Numbered from the stretch's first letter, positions 1-6,993 are shown. The stretch is DNA of 8,765 nucleotides from JAYVYM01 sp046593925 (GCA_046593925.1 JBKJQN010000038.1:1-8765); one strand, 5' to 3'. The notes: generated from the letters alone by a model not told the origin. A program made the numbers and translations.

Positions 1-73
1 GGTGCAAGGCGTTTGTCCCGCTGCCCGAGCAACCGGGCCCCCGGCGCGGCCCACGAACCACCGCACCGGGTGG

Positions 74-182
74 GACCCGCTGCCGCGAGCACTGCCGGAG
101 CGCGGCCGCACCGGCCGAGGGCAGCCCCCCAGACCGGCTGCCGCGAGCACTGCCGGAGCGCGGCCGCACCGGCCGCGGGCAG
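74..182. repeat. Two-copy direct repeat, about 51 bp, period 58 bp
   Basis: Copies lie at 74-124 and 132-182. They share a perfect 38-bp core (80-117 and 138-175) and differ at only two positions across 51 bp. Each copy holds the self-complementary block CGGCCG-CAC-CGGCCG (103-117 and 161-175). In the second copy the stem extends to a perfect 8 bp, 159-166 pairing with 170-177 around a CAC loop. It could be a local duplication or a small intergenic repeat family; I cannot tell which without the rest of the genome. Confidence 0.75.
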
Positions 183-250
183 GCCCACCGGCTGGCCGCG
201 CGGGCAACCCTCGAGCGGCCGAGCCGCTGGTCGCGCCCCCAGGACGAGTG

Positions 251-271
251 GCGGGTCACCCCCAGACCCGC
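251..271 (-). terminator. Candidate operon terminator stem-loop
   Basis: A perfect 7-bp stem, GCGGGTC (251-257) with GACCCGC (265-271), closes a 7-nt loop. It begins 46 bp past the stop codon of the acyl-CoA dehydrogenase, the last gene of the minus-strand operon. There is no U-run after it, so it does not match the classic intrinsic terminator; U-poor hairpins are common at gene ends in GC-rich actinobacteria. The role is inferred from position and structure only. Confidence 0.4.
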
Positions 272-317
272 GGACGCCCAGCACACCGGCTCGACACCAC
301 AGAGGGAGCGCCGCGAC

Positions 318-2102
318 TCAGAACCAGCTGTCAGCCATGTCCAGGGTGGTGCGGTCCAGGCTGTCGAGCAGATCCAGCTGCGGGCCGGTACGCGGCAGCT
401 CGTAGCGGAAGAAGTACTGCGCCGCAGCGCGTTTCCCGTCGTAGAAGTCCCCCTCGCGGCCGGCCGCTGCCTGCGCCTGCTCCAGCCAGAGCCAGGCGAC
501 GACGACGTGCCCGACGGCCTCCAGGTAGACCGTCGCGTTGGCCAGCGCCACGTCCACCTCGCCCTGCCCCCACAGCGTCGCGGTCGTGGCGAGCACCCGG
601 TCGACGGCGGCCTGCAGCGCGCCGCCGTACGGCGCGAGGTCGCCGGTCGAACGCGCCGCAGTGGCCGACATCGCCGCCGCCAGCGCCTGCAGCCCGGCAC
701 CACCGTGCAGCACCACCTTGCGGCCCAGCAGGTCCAGCCCCTGAATCCCGTGGGTGCCCTCGTGGATCGGGTTGAGCCGATTGTCGCGGTAGTGCTGTTC
801 GACGTCGTACTCGCGGGTGTAGCCGTAGCCGCCGTGCACCTGGATCGCCAGGCTGTTGGCCTCCAGGCACCACTGCGACGGCCAACTTTTCGCGATCGGC
901 GTCAGCGTGTCGAGCAACAGGTGGGCCCGCTCGCGCTCGGCAACCGTCTCGGCGGTGCTCTCCTCGTCCAGCAGCCGCCCGCAGTACAGCACCAGCGCCA
1001 GCGCGCCCTCGACATAGGACTTCTGCGCCAGCAGCATCCGACGTACGTCGGCGTGCTCGATGATCGGCACCTGTGGCGACGTCGGGTCCTTCGCGCCGAC
1101 CGGCCGGCCCTGCGGCCGCTCCCGGGCGTACTGCAGCGACTTGAGGTAGCCGGTGTAGCCCAGCGCCATCGCGCCGGACCCGACGCCGACCCGCGCCTCG
1201 TTCATCATGTGGAACATGTACGACAGACCGCGGTGCGGCTCGCCCACCAGGAACCCCACGGCTCCCGGCGCCCCGCCCGGCGTGTGGACGCCCTCGCCGA
1301 AGTTGAGCAGCGTGTTCGTCGTACCTCGAAAGCCCATCTTGTGGTTCAGGCCGGCCAGCACGACGTCGTTGCGCTCACCGGTCTCAACGACGACCTTGGG
1401 TACGATGAACAGCGAGATCCCCTTCACCCCCGCTGGTGCGCCCGGGATCTTCGCCAGCACCAGGTGGATGATGTTCTCGCTCAGTTCGTGATCGCCGGCG
1501 CTGATCCACATCTTGTTGCCGAACAGCCGGTACGAGCCGTCCGGCTGCGGCTCGGCCCTGGTGACGACGTCGGCCAGCGACGACCCGGCCTGCGGCTCGG
1601 ACAGGCACATCGTGCCGAAGAACCGGCCCTCGACCATCGGCCGGACATAACTGTCGACCTGCTCTGGGGTGCCGTACGCCAGCAGCAGGTTGGCGTTGCC
1701 GATGGTGAGGAACGGATAGCTCGAGCTGCCCACGTTGGCGGCCTGGAAATAGGCGAAGCAGGCCCCCGCGACGACGCCCGGCAGCTGCAGCCCGCCCACG
1801 GCTGCGTCCATCGAGCCTGCGATCAGCCCGGTCTGCGCGAAGACGCCGAGCGCCGCTGAGACCTCGGGGACCAGCACGACCCGGCCATCCACGACCTGCG
1901 GCTCATGCTGGTCGTTAGCCTTGTTGTGCGGCGCGAACTGCTCGGTCGCCACCTGCTCGGCGAGGTCCAGGACCGCGTCGAAGGTCTCCCGGGAGTGCTC
2001 GGCGAACCGCTCCCGCTTGGTCAGCAGCTCGACGTCGAGCCATTCGTACAGCAGGAACTCCAGGTCGCGCCGGGACAGCAGCTGGGACGTCATGCCTGCC
2101 AT
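318..2102 (-). CDS. Acyl-CoA dehydrogenase, DmdC / long-form family
   Basis: This 594-residue flavoprotein should oxidise an acyl-CoA thioester to the 2,3-enoyl-CoA using FAD. Its length matches the long ACAD subgroup that includes 3-methylmercaptopropionyl-CoA dehydrogenase (DmdC), not the usual ~380-residue enzymes. The N-terminal helical extension (about 10-60) and the C-terminal helical domain (about 465-590) are typical of that group. Visible core motifs are CLSEPQAGSS (166-175), KMWISAG (197-203), QVHGGYGYTREY (421-432) and NPIHEGTHGIQG (444-455), where Glu448 is the expected catalytic base. The ATG at 2102 lies one base past the chelatase TAA stop, so translation is probably coupled; Met4 is an alternative start. 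No clear Shine-Dalgarno is seen. It is the last gene of the operon. Family assignment is secure; the substrate is unknown, and a methylthio-acyl-CoA or an ordinary fatty acyl-CoA are both possible. Confidence 0.92.
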   Translation of the reverse strand: MAGMTSQLLSRRDLEFLLYEWLDVELLTKRERFAEHSRETFDAVLDLAEQVATEQFAPHNKANDQHEPQVVDGRVVLVPEVSAALGVFAQTGLIAGSMDAAVGGLQLPGVVAGACFAYFQAANVGSSSYPFLTIGNANLLLAYGTPEQVDSYVRPMVEGRFFGTMCLSEPQAGSSLADVVTRAEPQPDGSYRLFGNKMWISAGDHELSENIIHLVLAKIPGAPAGVKGISLFIVPKVVVETGERNDVVLAGLNHKMGFRGTTNTLLNFGEGVHTPGGAPGAVGFLVGEPHRGLSYMFHMMNEARVGVGSGAMALGYTGYLKSLQYARERPQGRPVGAKDPTSPQVPIIEHADVRRMLLAQKSYVEGALALVLYCGRLLDEESTAETVAERERAHLLLDTLTPIAKSWPSQWCLEANSLAIQVHGGYGYTREYDVEQHYRDNRLNPIHEGTHGIQGLDLLGRKVVLHGGAGLQALAAAMSATAARSTGDLAPYGGALQAAVDRVLATTATLWGQGEVDVALANATVYLEAVGHVVVAWLWLEQAQAAAGREGDFYDGKRAAAQYFFRYELPRTGPQLDLLDSLDRTTLDMADSWF

Positions 2103-2103
2103 T

Positions 2104-2931
2104 TTAGGCGTCGTCGGGGTGGTCGTGTGGCTGCTGCGCAGCGCCGACGGCGCCTTCGCGGCCCGGCAGGGCCACGCGGTAGAGGCAGGCGTCGCAGTTC
2201 ATCCGTACGTCGCCCGTGCGCGCCTCGTCGTAGCGGCCCAACAGCAGACCGGCGACGCCGTCGGTGACCCCGATCGGCGCGGACACCACCACCTCGAGAC
2301 CGGCGACCGACCGGGCCTGCTGCTCGACCAGCCGCGGGAGCCGGCCCGGCCCGAGGAAGTAGCGCGCGACCGCGACCCGCGGGCAGCCCAGCCGCCGCAG
2401 CCGCTCCAGCGCGTCCGGCACCGTCGGCCCGGTGGTGCTGGCGAAGGCGATGTCGACACTGGGCCAGCTGCGGCCCTCCCAGAGCAGCCGGGCCGTCGCG
2501 GCGACCTGGGCGTTGGCGTCGGGGTCGAGCGCGCCGCCCGCGACCAGGACCACTGGGTCGTCCGGCCGGGCCCCCGCCTCGCGCAGCCGGCGGTCCAGGA
2601 CGTCGACGAGCACCGGGTGCGGGCCGAGCGGGCGGCCGTACCGCAGCCGCACGGCCGGGTGCGCGAGCCGGCCGGCCTGTACGGACGCCGCGACGTCGGT
2701 CTTGCTGTGCGAGGCGGGCGTCAGCAGCAGCGGCAGCACCACGACGTCGTCGACGCCCTCGTCGGCGAGCGCGGCCAGCGCCCGCCGGATCGACGGCGAG
2801 GCGTTGTCGACGTACGCATCCGCGGTACGCAGCCCCGGGCGCTGCGCGCGGGCTCCGGCCAGCAGAGCGCGGACACCACCCTGCGACGCCGGGTCGCGGG
2901 AGCCGTGTGCGACGGCGAGCAGCACGCTCAC
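2104..2931 (-). CDS. cbiX: Sirohydrochlorin chelatase, CbiX-long type
   Basis: This 275-residue type II chelatase probably inserts Fe2+ into sirohydrochlorin to complete siroheme; cobalt insertion is the alternative, since CbiX proteins do both. The N-terminal half has AHGSRDP (8-14, His9) and the second metal histidine in TPASHSKTD (71-79, His75). The C-terminal half looks like a duplicate that has lost both histidines: AGGALDP at 131-137 and LGPGRLPR at 193-200 in the matching places. The C-terminus carries MNCDAC (244-249), which fits the MxCxxC iron-sulfur motif described for CbiX-L, followed by a His/Asp tail (HDHPDD, 269-274). The GTG start overlaps the stop of the upstream siroheme synthase by 4 bp (GTGA), making the pairing with siroheme synthesis strong. 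Confidence 0.9.
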   Translation of the reverse strand: MSVLLAVAHGSRDPASQGGVRALLAGARAQRPGLRTADAYVDNASPSIRRALAALADEGVDDVVVLPLLLTPASHSKTDVAASVQAGRLAHPAVRLRYGRPLGPHPVLVDVLDRRLREAGARPDDPVVLVAGGALDPDANAQVAATARLLWEGRSWPSVDIAFASTTGPTVPDALERLRRLGCPRVAVARYFLGPGRLPRLVEQQARSVAGLEVVVSAPIGVTDGVAGLLLGRYDEARTGDVRMNCDACLYRVALPGREGAVGAAQQPHDHPDDA

Positions 2932-4100
2932 GTCGTCACCAACCTTCGGGCGACGACCTCACCGACGACGACCACGCAGGGCGCGCTCATCCCGGCAGCG
3001 TCCACGGCGGCCCGGGCCAGCGTCGACACGACGGTGCGCTGCCCCGGCAGGCTGCCGTCCTGGACGACGGCGACCGGCGTGGCTGGGTCGCGGCCCCCCG
3101 CCACGAGCGCGTCGGCCGCGACCGCGAGCCGCTCGACGGCCATCAGCAGCACCAACGTGCCGCCGAGCCGGGCGAGGGCGTCCCAGTCGACGGTCGAGCC
3201 GGGGTCGCCGGGCGGCAGGTGCGCGCTGACGACCGCGACGGACTGGGTGACGCCGCGGGCGGTGACCGGGATGCCGGCGAGCGCCGGGACCGCGAGCGCC
3301 GAGCTCACGCCCGGGACGACCTCGACCGCGACCCCGGCCTCGACGCAGGCCGCGACCTCCTCGATGCCGCGTGCGAACACGTGGACGTCGCCACCCTTCA
3401 GGCGCACCACGCGCAGCCCGGCGCGGGCCTGCTCCACCAGCAGCGCCTCGATGTCGCGCTGGCTCCACGACGGGCCGTGCGCGGCCTTGCCGACCTCGAC
3501 GACCCGGACGCCGTCGGGTAGCGGCACCTGCGGCGCCAGCCGGTCGCGTACGACGAGGTCGGCGCCGGCCAGCAGCCGCCGGCCGCGGACGGTCAGCAGG
3601 TCGGGGTCGCCGGGACCACCGCCGACCAGGGCCACGCTGCCGGTCCCCGGGCGGCTGCGGCGCAGCGGCAGCTCCCCGGTGTCCAGTGCCAGGGCCACCG
3701 CGTCGCGCAGGGCGACGGCCCGGCGCGGGTCGCGGCCGGCGGTCAGCGACACCACGACGTCGTCGACGCGCGCGACAGCCGGCACCCAGGCCGGTGAGCG
3801 GGCGGCGTCGTCGGCCCGTACGCACCAGATGCCGTAGGCCTCGCAGACCTGGGCGACCTGCTCGTCCACGACCCCGGTGGCCGCGATCACCAGCCAGGCG
3901 CCGCCGACATCGGTCGGCCGGAAGCGCCTGTGCAGCAACTCGCCGGGCATCCCGTCGCCGATCTCGGGCGCCACCACGACGACCGCCGCGCCGGCCTCGG
4001 CGAGGGCCCCGGCTCGACGCCGGGCGACCGGTCCCCCGCCGACGACGAGCACCCGCCGGCCGCGCAGGCTCAGGTGCAGGGGGAAGCGGCCGGTTGTCAC
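2928..4100 (-). CDS. cysG: Fused precorrin-2 dehydrogenase / uroporphyrinogen-III C-methyltransferase
   Basis: This 390-residue fusion should methylate uroporphyrinogen III twice with SAM to give precorrin-2, then oxidise it with NAD+ to sirohydrochlorin. The N-terminal Rossmann domain (about 1-145) has VVGGGPVA (19-26); Asp98 sits where E. coli CysG has its catalytic aspartate (my alignment by eye). The methyltransferase domain (about 154-385) shows GGGPGDPDLLT (160-170), RLKGGD (233-238), VPGVSSA (262-268) and GIPVTARG (277-283). It is shorter than E. coli CysG (457 aa). The segment after RLKGGD reads VHVFARGIEE, not the usual PFIFGRGGEE. The GTG start lies 12 bp past the permease stop; the chelatase overlaps its 3' end by 4 bp and probably supplies the final metal insertion. 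Confidence 0.93.
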   Translation of the reverse strand: MTTGRFPLHLSLRGRRVLVVGGGPVARRRAGALAEAGAAVVVVAPEIGDGMPGELLHRRFRPTDVGGAWLVIAATGVVDEQVAQVCEAYGIWCVRADDAARSPAWVPAVARVDDVVVSLTAGRDPRRAVALRDAVALALDTGELPLRRSRPGTGSVALVGGGPGDPDLLTVRGRRLLAGADLVVRDRLAPQVPLPDGVRVVEVGKAAHGPSWSQRDIEALLVEQARAGLRVVRLKGGDVHVFARGIEEVAACVEAGVAVEVVPGVSSALAVPALAGIPVTARGVTQSVAVVSAHLPPGDPGSTVDWDALARLGGTLVLLMAVERLAVAADALVAGGRDPATPVAVVQDGSLPGQRTVVSTLARAAVDAAGMSAPCVVVVGEVVARRLVTT

Positions 4101-4112
4101 GCTTCCAGGATG

Positions 4113-4994
4113 TCAGCCTTTGCCGACGAGCAGACCGCGGCGCCTGAGCACGGCCCGCTCGACCGGGCTGAACACCAGCAGGTCGACCGCGAGCCCGACG
4201 ACCAGGATTGCGATGATGCCACCGAGCACCCCGGGGATGTCGAAGAGCTGGCGCGACTGGTCGAGCAGCTGACCGAGCCCGAGGCCGAAGGTGGAGCTGG
4301 TCACGATCAGCTCGGCGGCCATCAGCGAGCGCCACGAGAACGCCCAGCCCTGCTTGAGCCCGCTGATGTAGCCGGGCAGCGCGGCCGGCAGCAGCACGTG
4401 CCTGGCGAGGCCGAAACCACGTGCCCCGAGGACATGCCCGACCCGGGTGTACAGCGGCGGTACCTGCTCGATGCCGCTGATGGTGCCGTTGACGATCGAG
4501 GGAATCGCGCCCATCAGGATGACGAAGTAGATCGTGCCCTCCGACAGCGAGAACCACAGGATCGCGGCCGGTACCCAGGCCACCGACGGCATCGACTGCA
4601 GCCCGGTGATGATCGGCCCGAAGGCCTGGCGCAGGAAGCGCACCCGGGACAGCAGCAGCCCGATGGGGGTGCCGATCGCCACCGAGAGCAGGAAGCCCAA
4701 CCCGCCTCGCTCCAGGCTCGTGCGGATCGCCTCCTGGATCCGCCCCTGCTGCCAGTTGTCCTTGAGCGAGGCGAACACCTCGCCCGGGCTCGGCAGGGTG
4801 TCCGGGTGCTTGACCTGTACGACCAGCGCCCAGATACCCAGCAGGACGGCCAGGCCCACGAGGGCCGGTAGGCCGCTCTGCAGGACCTTGCGCCACCAGG
4901 GCGAACGTGGCTCGACGGGCCCGAGTTCCAGGGCGTCGAGGGCCTCGCTCAGCTCGGCACCGGCGCGCGAGGTCTGGATGACGGGTGCGGTCAT
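4113..4994 (-). CDS. ABC transporter permease, SsuC/TauC-like
   Basis: This 293-residue inner-membrane protein is the channel subunit of an importer of the sulfonate/nitrate/taurine class. After a charged, hydrophilic N-terminus (1-40), hydrophobic segments lie near 42-60, 96-117, 136-149, 154-172 and 254-276. The EAA-like coupling loop that docks onto the ATPase is at about 188-207 (LGARGFGLARHVLLPAALPG). The ATG start overlaps the ATPase stop by 4 bp (ATGA) and has a strong Shine-Dalgarno, GGAGGT, six bases upstream. The subfamily resemblance to SsuC is clear, but the substrate cannot be read from the permease. The siroheme genes 12 bp downstream and cysC nearby point to a sulfur compound, either a sulfonate or sulfate. 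Confidence 0.9.
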   Translation of the reverse strand: MTAPVIQTSRAGAELSEALDALELGPVEPRSPWWRKVLQSGLPALVGLAVLLGIWALVVQVKHPDTLPSPGEVFASLKDNWQQGRIQEAIRTSLERGGLGFLLSVAIGTPIGLLLSRVRFLRQAFGPIITGLQSMPSVAWVPAAILWFSLSEGTIYFVILMGAIPSIVNGTISGIEQVPPLYTRVGHVLGARGFGLARHVLLPAALPGYISGLKQGWAFSWRSLMAAELIVTSSTFGLGLGQLLDQSRQLFDIPGVLGGIIAILVVGLAVDLLVFSPVERAVLRRRGLLVGKG

Positions 4995-5815
4995 GCCGAC
5001 ACCTCCGTGCCCTGCGGGGCGGTCACGACGTGGGCGTGCTTGCGGATCTCGCGGCCGAGGTCGTCGGTGATCCGCCCGGCGAGGTCGGCCACGTCCGGGT
5101 CCTCGATCCGGCGTGGCTGGCCGATGTCGATCGGGTACTCCTGCGCCACCCGGCCGGGCCGGGAGGACAGCAGCACGACGCGCTGCCCGAGGCGTACGGC
5201 CTCGCGGACGTTGTGCGTGACGAACACGATCGTGACGCCGACCTCCTGCCAGACCCGGGTCAGCTCGTCGTGCAGCATGTCGCGGGTGATCGCGTCCAGC
5301 GCCGCGAAAGGCTCATCCATCAGCAGCACCTGACTGTCCTGGGCGAGCGCCCGGGCGAGTGCCACCCGTTGGCGCATGCCGCCGGACAGCTCGTGCGGCC
5401 GCTTGGCCCCGGATCCGTCCAGGCGCACCAGCTCCAGCAGCCGACCCGCCTCGACGCGGCGCTCGGCCTTGCCGACCCCGCGCAGGCGCAGTGCCAGCTC
5501 GATGTTCTGCGTCGCGGTGAGCCAGGGGAAGAGCGCCGGCTCCTGGAACATCAGTGCCGGCCGGTTGCCGAGCACCGACACCTGGCCCTTGGTGGGGCGG
5601 TCCAGGCCGGCGGCCAGGTTGAGCAGGGTGGACTTGCCGCAGCCGCTGGCGCCCAGCAGGCAGACGAACTCGCCGGGTTCCACGTCCAGCGATACGTCAT
5701 CCAGGATCAGTGGGCCCCGGCCGAAGCGCTTGGTCACGCTCTGGATGGAGACCGCGGCGGCACGGGGGGCGGCCTGGACGGGTGCTGCCTTGCGCAGGGA
5801 CTTGAGCGTTGCCAT
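4991..5815 (-). CDS. ABC transporter ATP-binding protein, SsuB/TauB-like
   Basis: This 274-residue ATPase powers the importer formed with the adjacent permease and lipoprotein. All nucleotide-binding motifs look intact: Walker A GASGCGKST (55-63), Q-loop Gln91 in MFQEPALFPWLT, signature LSGGMRQR (143-150), Walker B VLLMDEP (163-169) and H-loop His201. The stretch between Walker A and the Q-loop (about 68-89) seems a few residues shorter than I expect for SsuB/TauB, where a GPGPDRG-like segment usually precedes the Q-loop. That compact form resembles ATPases I recall beside actinobacterial sulfate-assimilation genes (from memory, not searched). A 20-residue Ala-rich leader precedes the domain. 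The ATG at 5815 is supported by AAGGAG five bases upstream. Confidence 0.93.
   Translation of the reverse strand: MATLKSLRKAAPVQAAPRAAAVSIQSVTKRFGRGPLILDDVSLDVEPGEFVCLLGASGCGKSTLLNLAAGLDRPTKGQVSVLGNRPALMFQEPALFPWLTATQNIELALRLRGVGKAERRVEAGRLLELVRLDGSGAKRPHELSGGMRQRVALARALAQDSQVLLMDEPFAALDAITRDMLHDELTRVWQEVGVTIVFVTHNVREAVRLGQRVVLLSSRPGRVAQEYPIDIGQPRRIEDPDVADLAGRITDDLGREIRKHAHVVTAPQGTEVSA
5001..5006 (-). promoter_or_regulatory. Ribosome binding site of the ABC permease
   Basis: A strong GGAGGT lies six bases before the ATG at 4994, inside the 3' end of the ATPase gene. It decides the permease start and supports the ATGA overlap of the two genes. Confidence 0.85.
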
Positions 5816-5820
5816 GAGGT

Positions 5821-5826
5821 CTCCTT
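5821..5826 (-). promoter_or_regulatory. Ribosome binding site of the ABC ATPase
   Basis: AAGGAG on the minus strand ends five bases before the ATG at 5815. It fixes that start and shows the ATPase can initiate independently of the lipoprotein gene that ends 42 bp upstream. Confidence 0.8.
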
Positions 5827-5857
5827 CGGGGGTGTTGGCGAGGGGGTGCCGGGGCGC

Positions 5858-6913
5858 CTAGACGCCGAGGCCGTTGTCGGAGACCTCCGGCTTGCCGGCG
5901 GCCTTGAGCAGGGCATTGAGCAGCCGCAGGTCGTAGATGCCCTTGAGCTCGACCCGGTCCTTCGTCACGCCGACGTCCTGGGCGTCCTTGGCGCTCTTGG
6001 CCAGCGAGGTCGCGACCGGGTCGAGGGTCGGCGTGAGGGTCGCGAAGGAGGCCGTGAGGGTGGCGTCGGACAGCGCCTTGCCGGTGTCCTTCAGGATCTG
6101 GGCGTTGACGACCTTCTCGGCCTCCGGCGTCTTGGCCGCCACCGTGTCGGTTGCCTCGATCAAGCCCTTGAGCAGGTCGTCGACGCTGCCGGGGTACTGG
6201 CTCAGGTACTTCTGACTGACGACGAGCTGGGTCGTGACGAACTTGCCGCTCGGCCACAAGGTCGCCTCGTCGACGAGCTGCTTGCCGCCGCCGTCGAGTA
6301 CCAGCCGGCTCGCCCAGGGCTCCGGCACCCACCCGCCGTCGATCTCACCGCGCTTGAGCAGGTCCAGGGTGATCGCGTTGTCCTGGTTGATGATCGTGAC
6401 ATTCTTGACATTCTTGGCCTTGAAGTAGGCCTTGGCGGCCACGTCCTGCGTGTTGCCGAGCTGCGGCGTCGCGATCTTCTTGCCGGCGAGCTGCGAGACG
6501 TCGGTGATGGACGGCTTCACCACGAGGGCGGCACCGCCGTACGTCGTACCGGCGACGACGCGCAGCAGCTTGCCGCCACTGTTGGCGAAGCCGTTGATGG
6601 CGGGGTTGGGGCCGAGGAACGCGGCGTCGATCGCGCCGCCGGCCATCGCCTCGACGGCGGTCGGACCGGCGTTGAAGACCGAGGTGGTGAGCTTCGTGCT
6701 GCCCAGCGCCTTCTGGAAGGTCCCGTTGGCCACGCCGTACACGGCCCCGGCGTGGGTGACGTTGGCGAAGTAGCCCAGTCGCAGGGCCGGCGCCTTGGCG
6801 GCCACGTCCCCGCTCGCCTGGGGCTGCGCGGCAGTGGCGCTGCCGCCGCAGGCCGCGGTCATGGCGAGAGCGGCCAGGGCGAAACCGGTGGTGAGGGTGC
6901 GGACGAGCTTCAC
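5858..6913 (-). CDS. ABC transporter substrate-binding lipoprotein, SsuA/NMT1-like
   Basis: This 351-residue extracytoplasmic receptor captures the importer's substrate. Residues 1-22 are a lipoprotein signal: basic MKLVR, a hydrophobic core, then TAAC with Cys22 as the likely lipidated residue. A Gly/Ala-rich linker leads to the binding fold at about 43, starting LRLGYFAN. Typical of the SsuA/TauA/NMT1 fold are NAGPTAVEAMAGGAIDAAFLG (81-101), GKKIATPQLGNTQDVAAK (144-161) and GGWVPEPWAS (193-202), which line the cleft in relatives. Start is GTG at 6913, with a purine-rich AAAGAGAG about eight bases upstream. The ATPase follows after 42 bp. It is first in the operon, just behind the promoter at 6994-7024. 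Specificity (sulfonate, sulfate or another sulfur anion) is not resolved by sequence. Confidence 0.92.
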   Translation of the reverse strand: MKLVRTLTTGFALAALAMTAACGGSATAAQPQASGDVAAKAPALRLGYFANVTHAGAVYGVANGTFQKALGSTKLTTSVFNAGPTAVEAMAGGAIDAAFLGPNPAINGFANSGGKLLRVVAGTTYGGAALVVKPSITDVSQLAGKKIATPQLGNTQDVAAKAYFKAKNVKNVTIINQDNAITLDLLKRGEIDGGWVPEPWASRLVLDGGGKQLVDEATLWPSGKFVTTQLVVSQKYLSQYPGSVDDLLKGLIEATDTVAAKTPEAEKVVNAQILKDTGKALSDATLTASFATLTPTLDPVATSLAKSAKDAQDVGVTKDRVELKGIYDLRLLNALLKAAGKPEVSDNGLGV

Positions 6914-6938
6914 GGGCTGTGCTCTCTTTCGGGCGGAG

Positions 6939-6955
6939 GCCGCGCGCTGCGCGGC
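6939..6955 (-). other. Stem-loop in the operon 5' leader
   Basis: A perfect 7-bp stem (6939-6945 with 6949-6955, GCCGCGC/GCGCGGC) closes a 3-nt loop. It lies 25 bases before the GTG of the lipoprotein gene, within the predicted leader of the minus-strand transcript. It has no U-tract and matches no riboswitch I know. It may affect leader folding or be a by-product of high GC; function unknown. Confidence 0.35.
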
Positions 6956-6979
6956 AGGGGCGGCCGGACCAGCGGTGCG

Positions 6980-6991
6980 CCCGGTACCGGG
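6980..6991. promoter_or_regulatory. 12-bp perfect palindrome, candidate operator
   Basis: CCCGGTACCGGG is a perfect palindrome just downstream of the candidate -10 box of the minus-strand promoter, so it would cover the transcription start of the transporter/siroheme operon. It sits between that operon and the divergent Rrf2 regulator. Position makes it a plausible repressor site. However, palindromes made mostly of G and C arise easily in such a genome, and it does not resemble published Rrf2 sites that I can recall. Confidence 0.35.
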
Positions 6992-6993
6992 AG

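Larger units (their letters stand above)
1..317. other. Gene-free GC-rich spacer with repeats and hairpins
   Basis: I see no supportable gene here. Frames that stay open on the plus strand encode low-complexity Pro/Ala/Arg strings with no recognisable family, and they run on antisense into the dehydrogenase gene. The internal direct repeat has a period of 58 bp, which is not a multiple of three, so the two copies would be read in different frames; that argues against coding. The region holds the repeat, two hairpins built on CGGCCG palindromes and a stem-loop at 251-271, each listed separately. It lies downstream of a six-gene minus-strand operon. Confidence 0.6.

Noticed and set aside
2..775. 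Plus-strand frame through the repeat region
   Set aside because: Low-complexity Pro/Arg/Ala product, a repeat period not divisible by three, and overlap with the antisense dehydrogenase.
1921..3837. Long plus-strand open frame, 638 codons, antisense to the chelatase and siroheme synthase
   Set aside because: The product is a Ser/Thr/Arg-rich string with no family resemblance. Long antisense frames are expected opposite real genes at this GC content, and the minus strand carries clear motifs.
2959..4896. Minus-strand open frame of 645 codons overlapping permease and siroheme synthase in another frame
   Set aside because: It is an Arg/Gly/Ala-rich shadow; the true frames give recognisable proteins.
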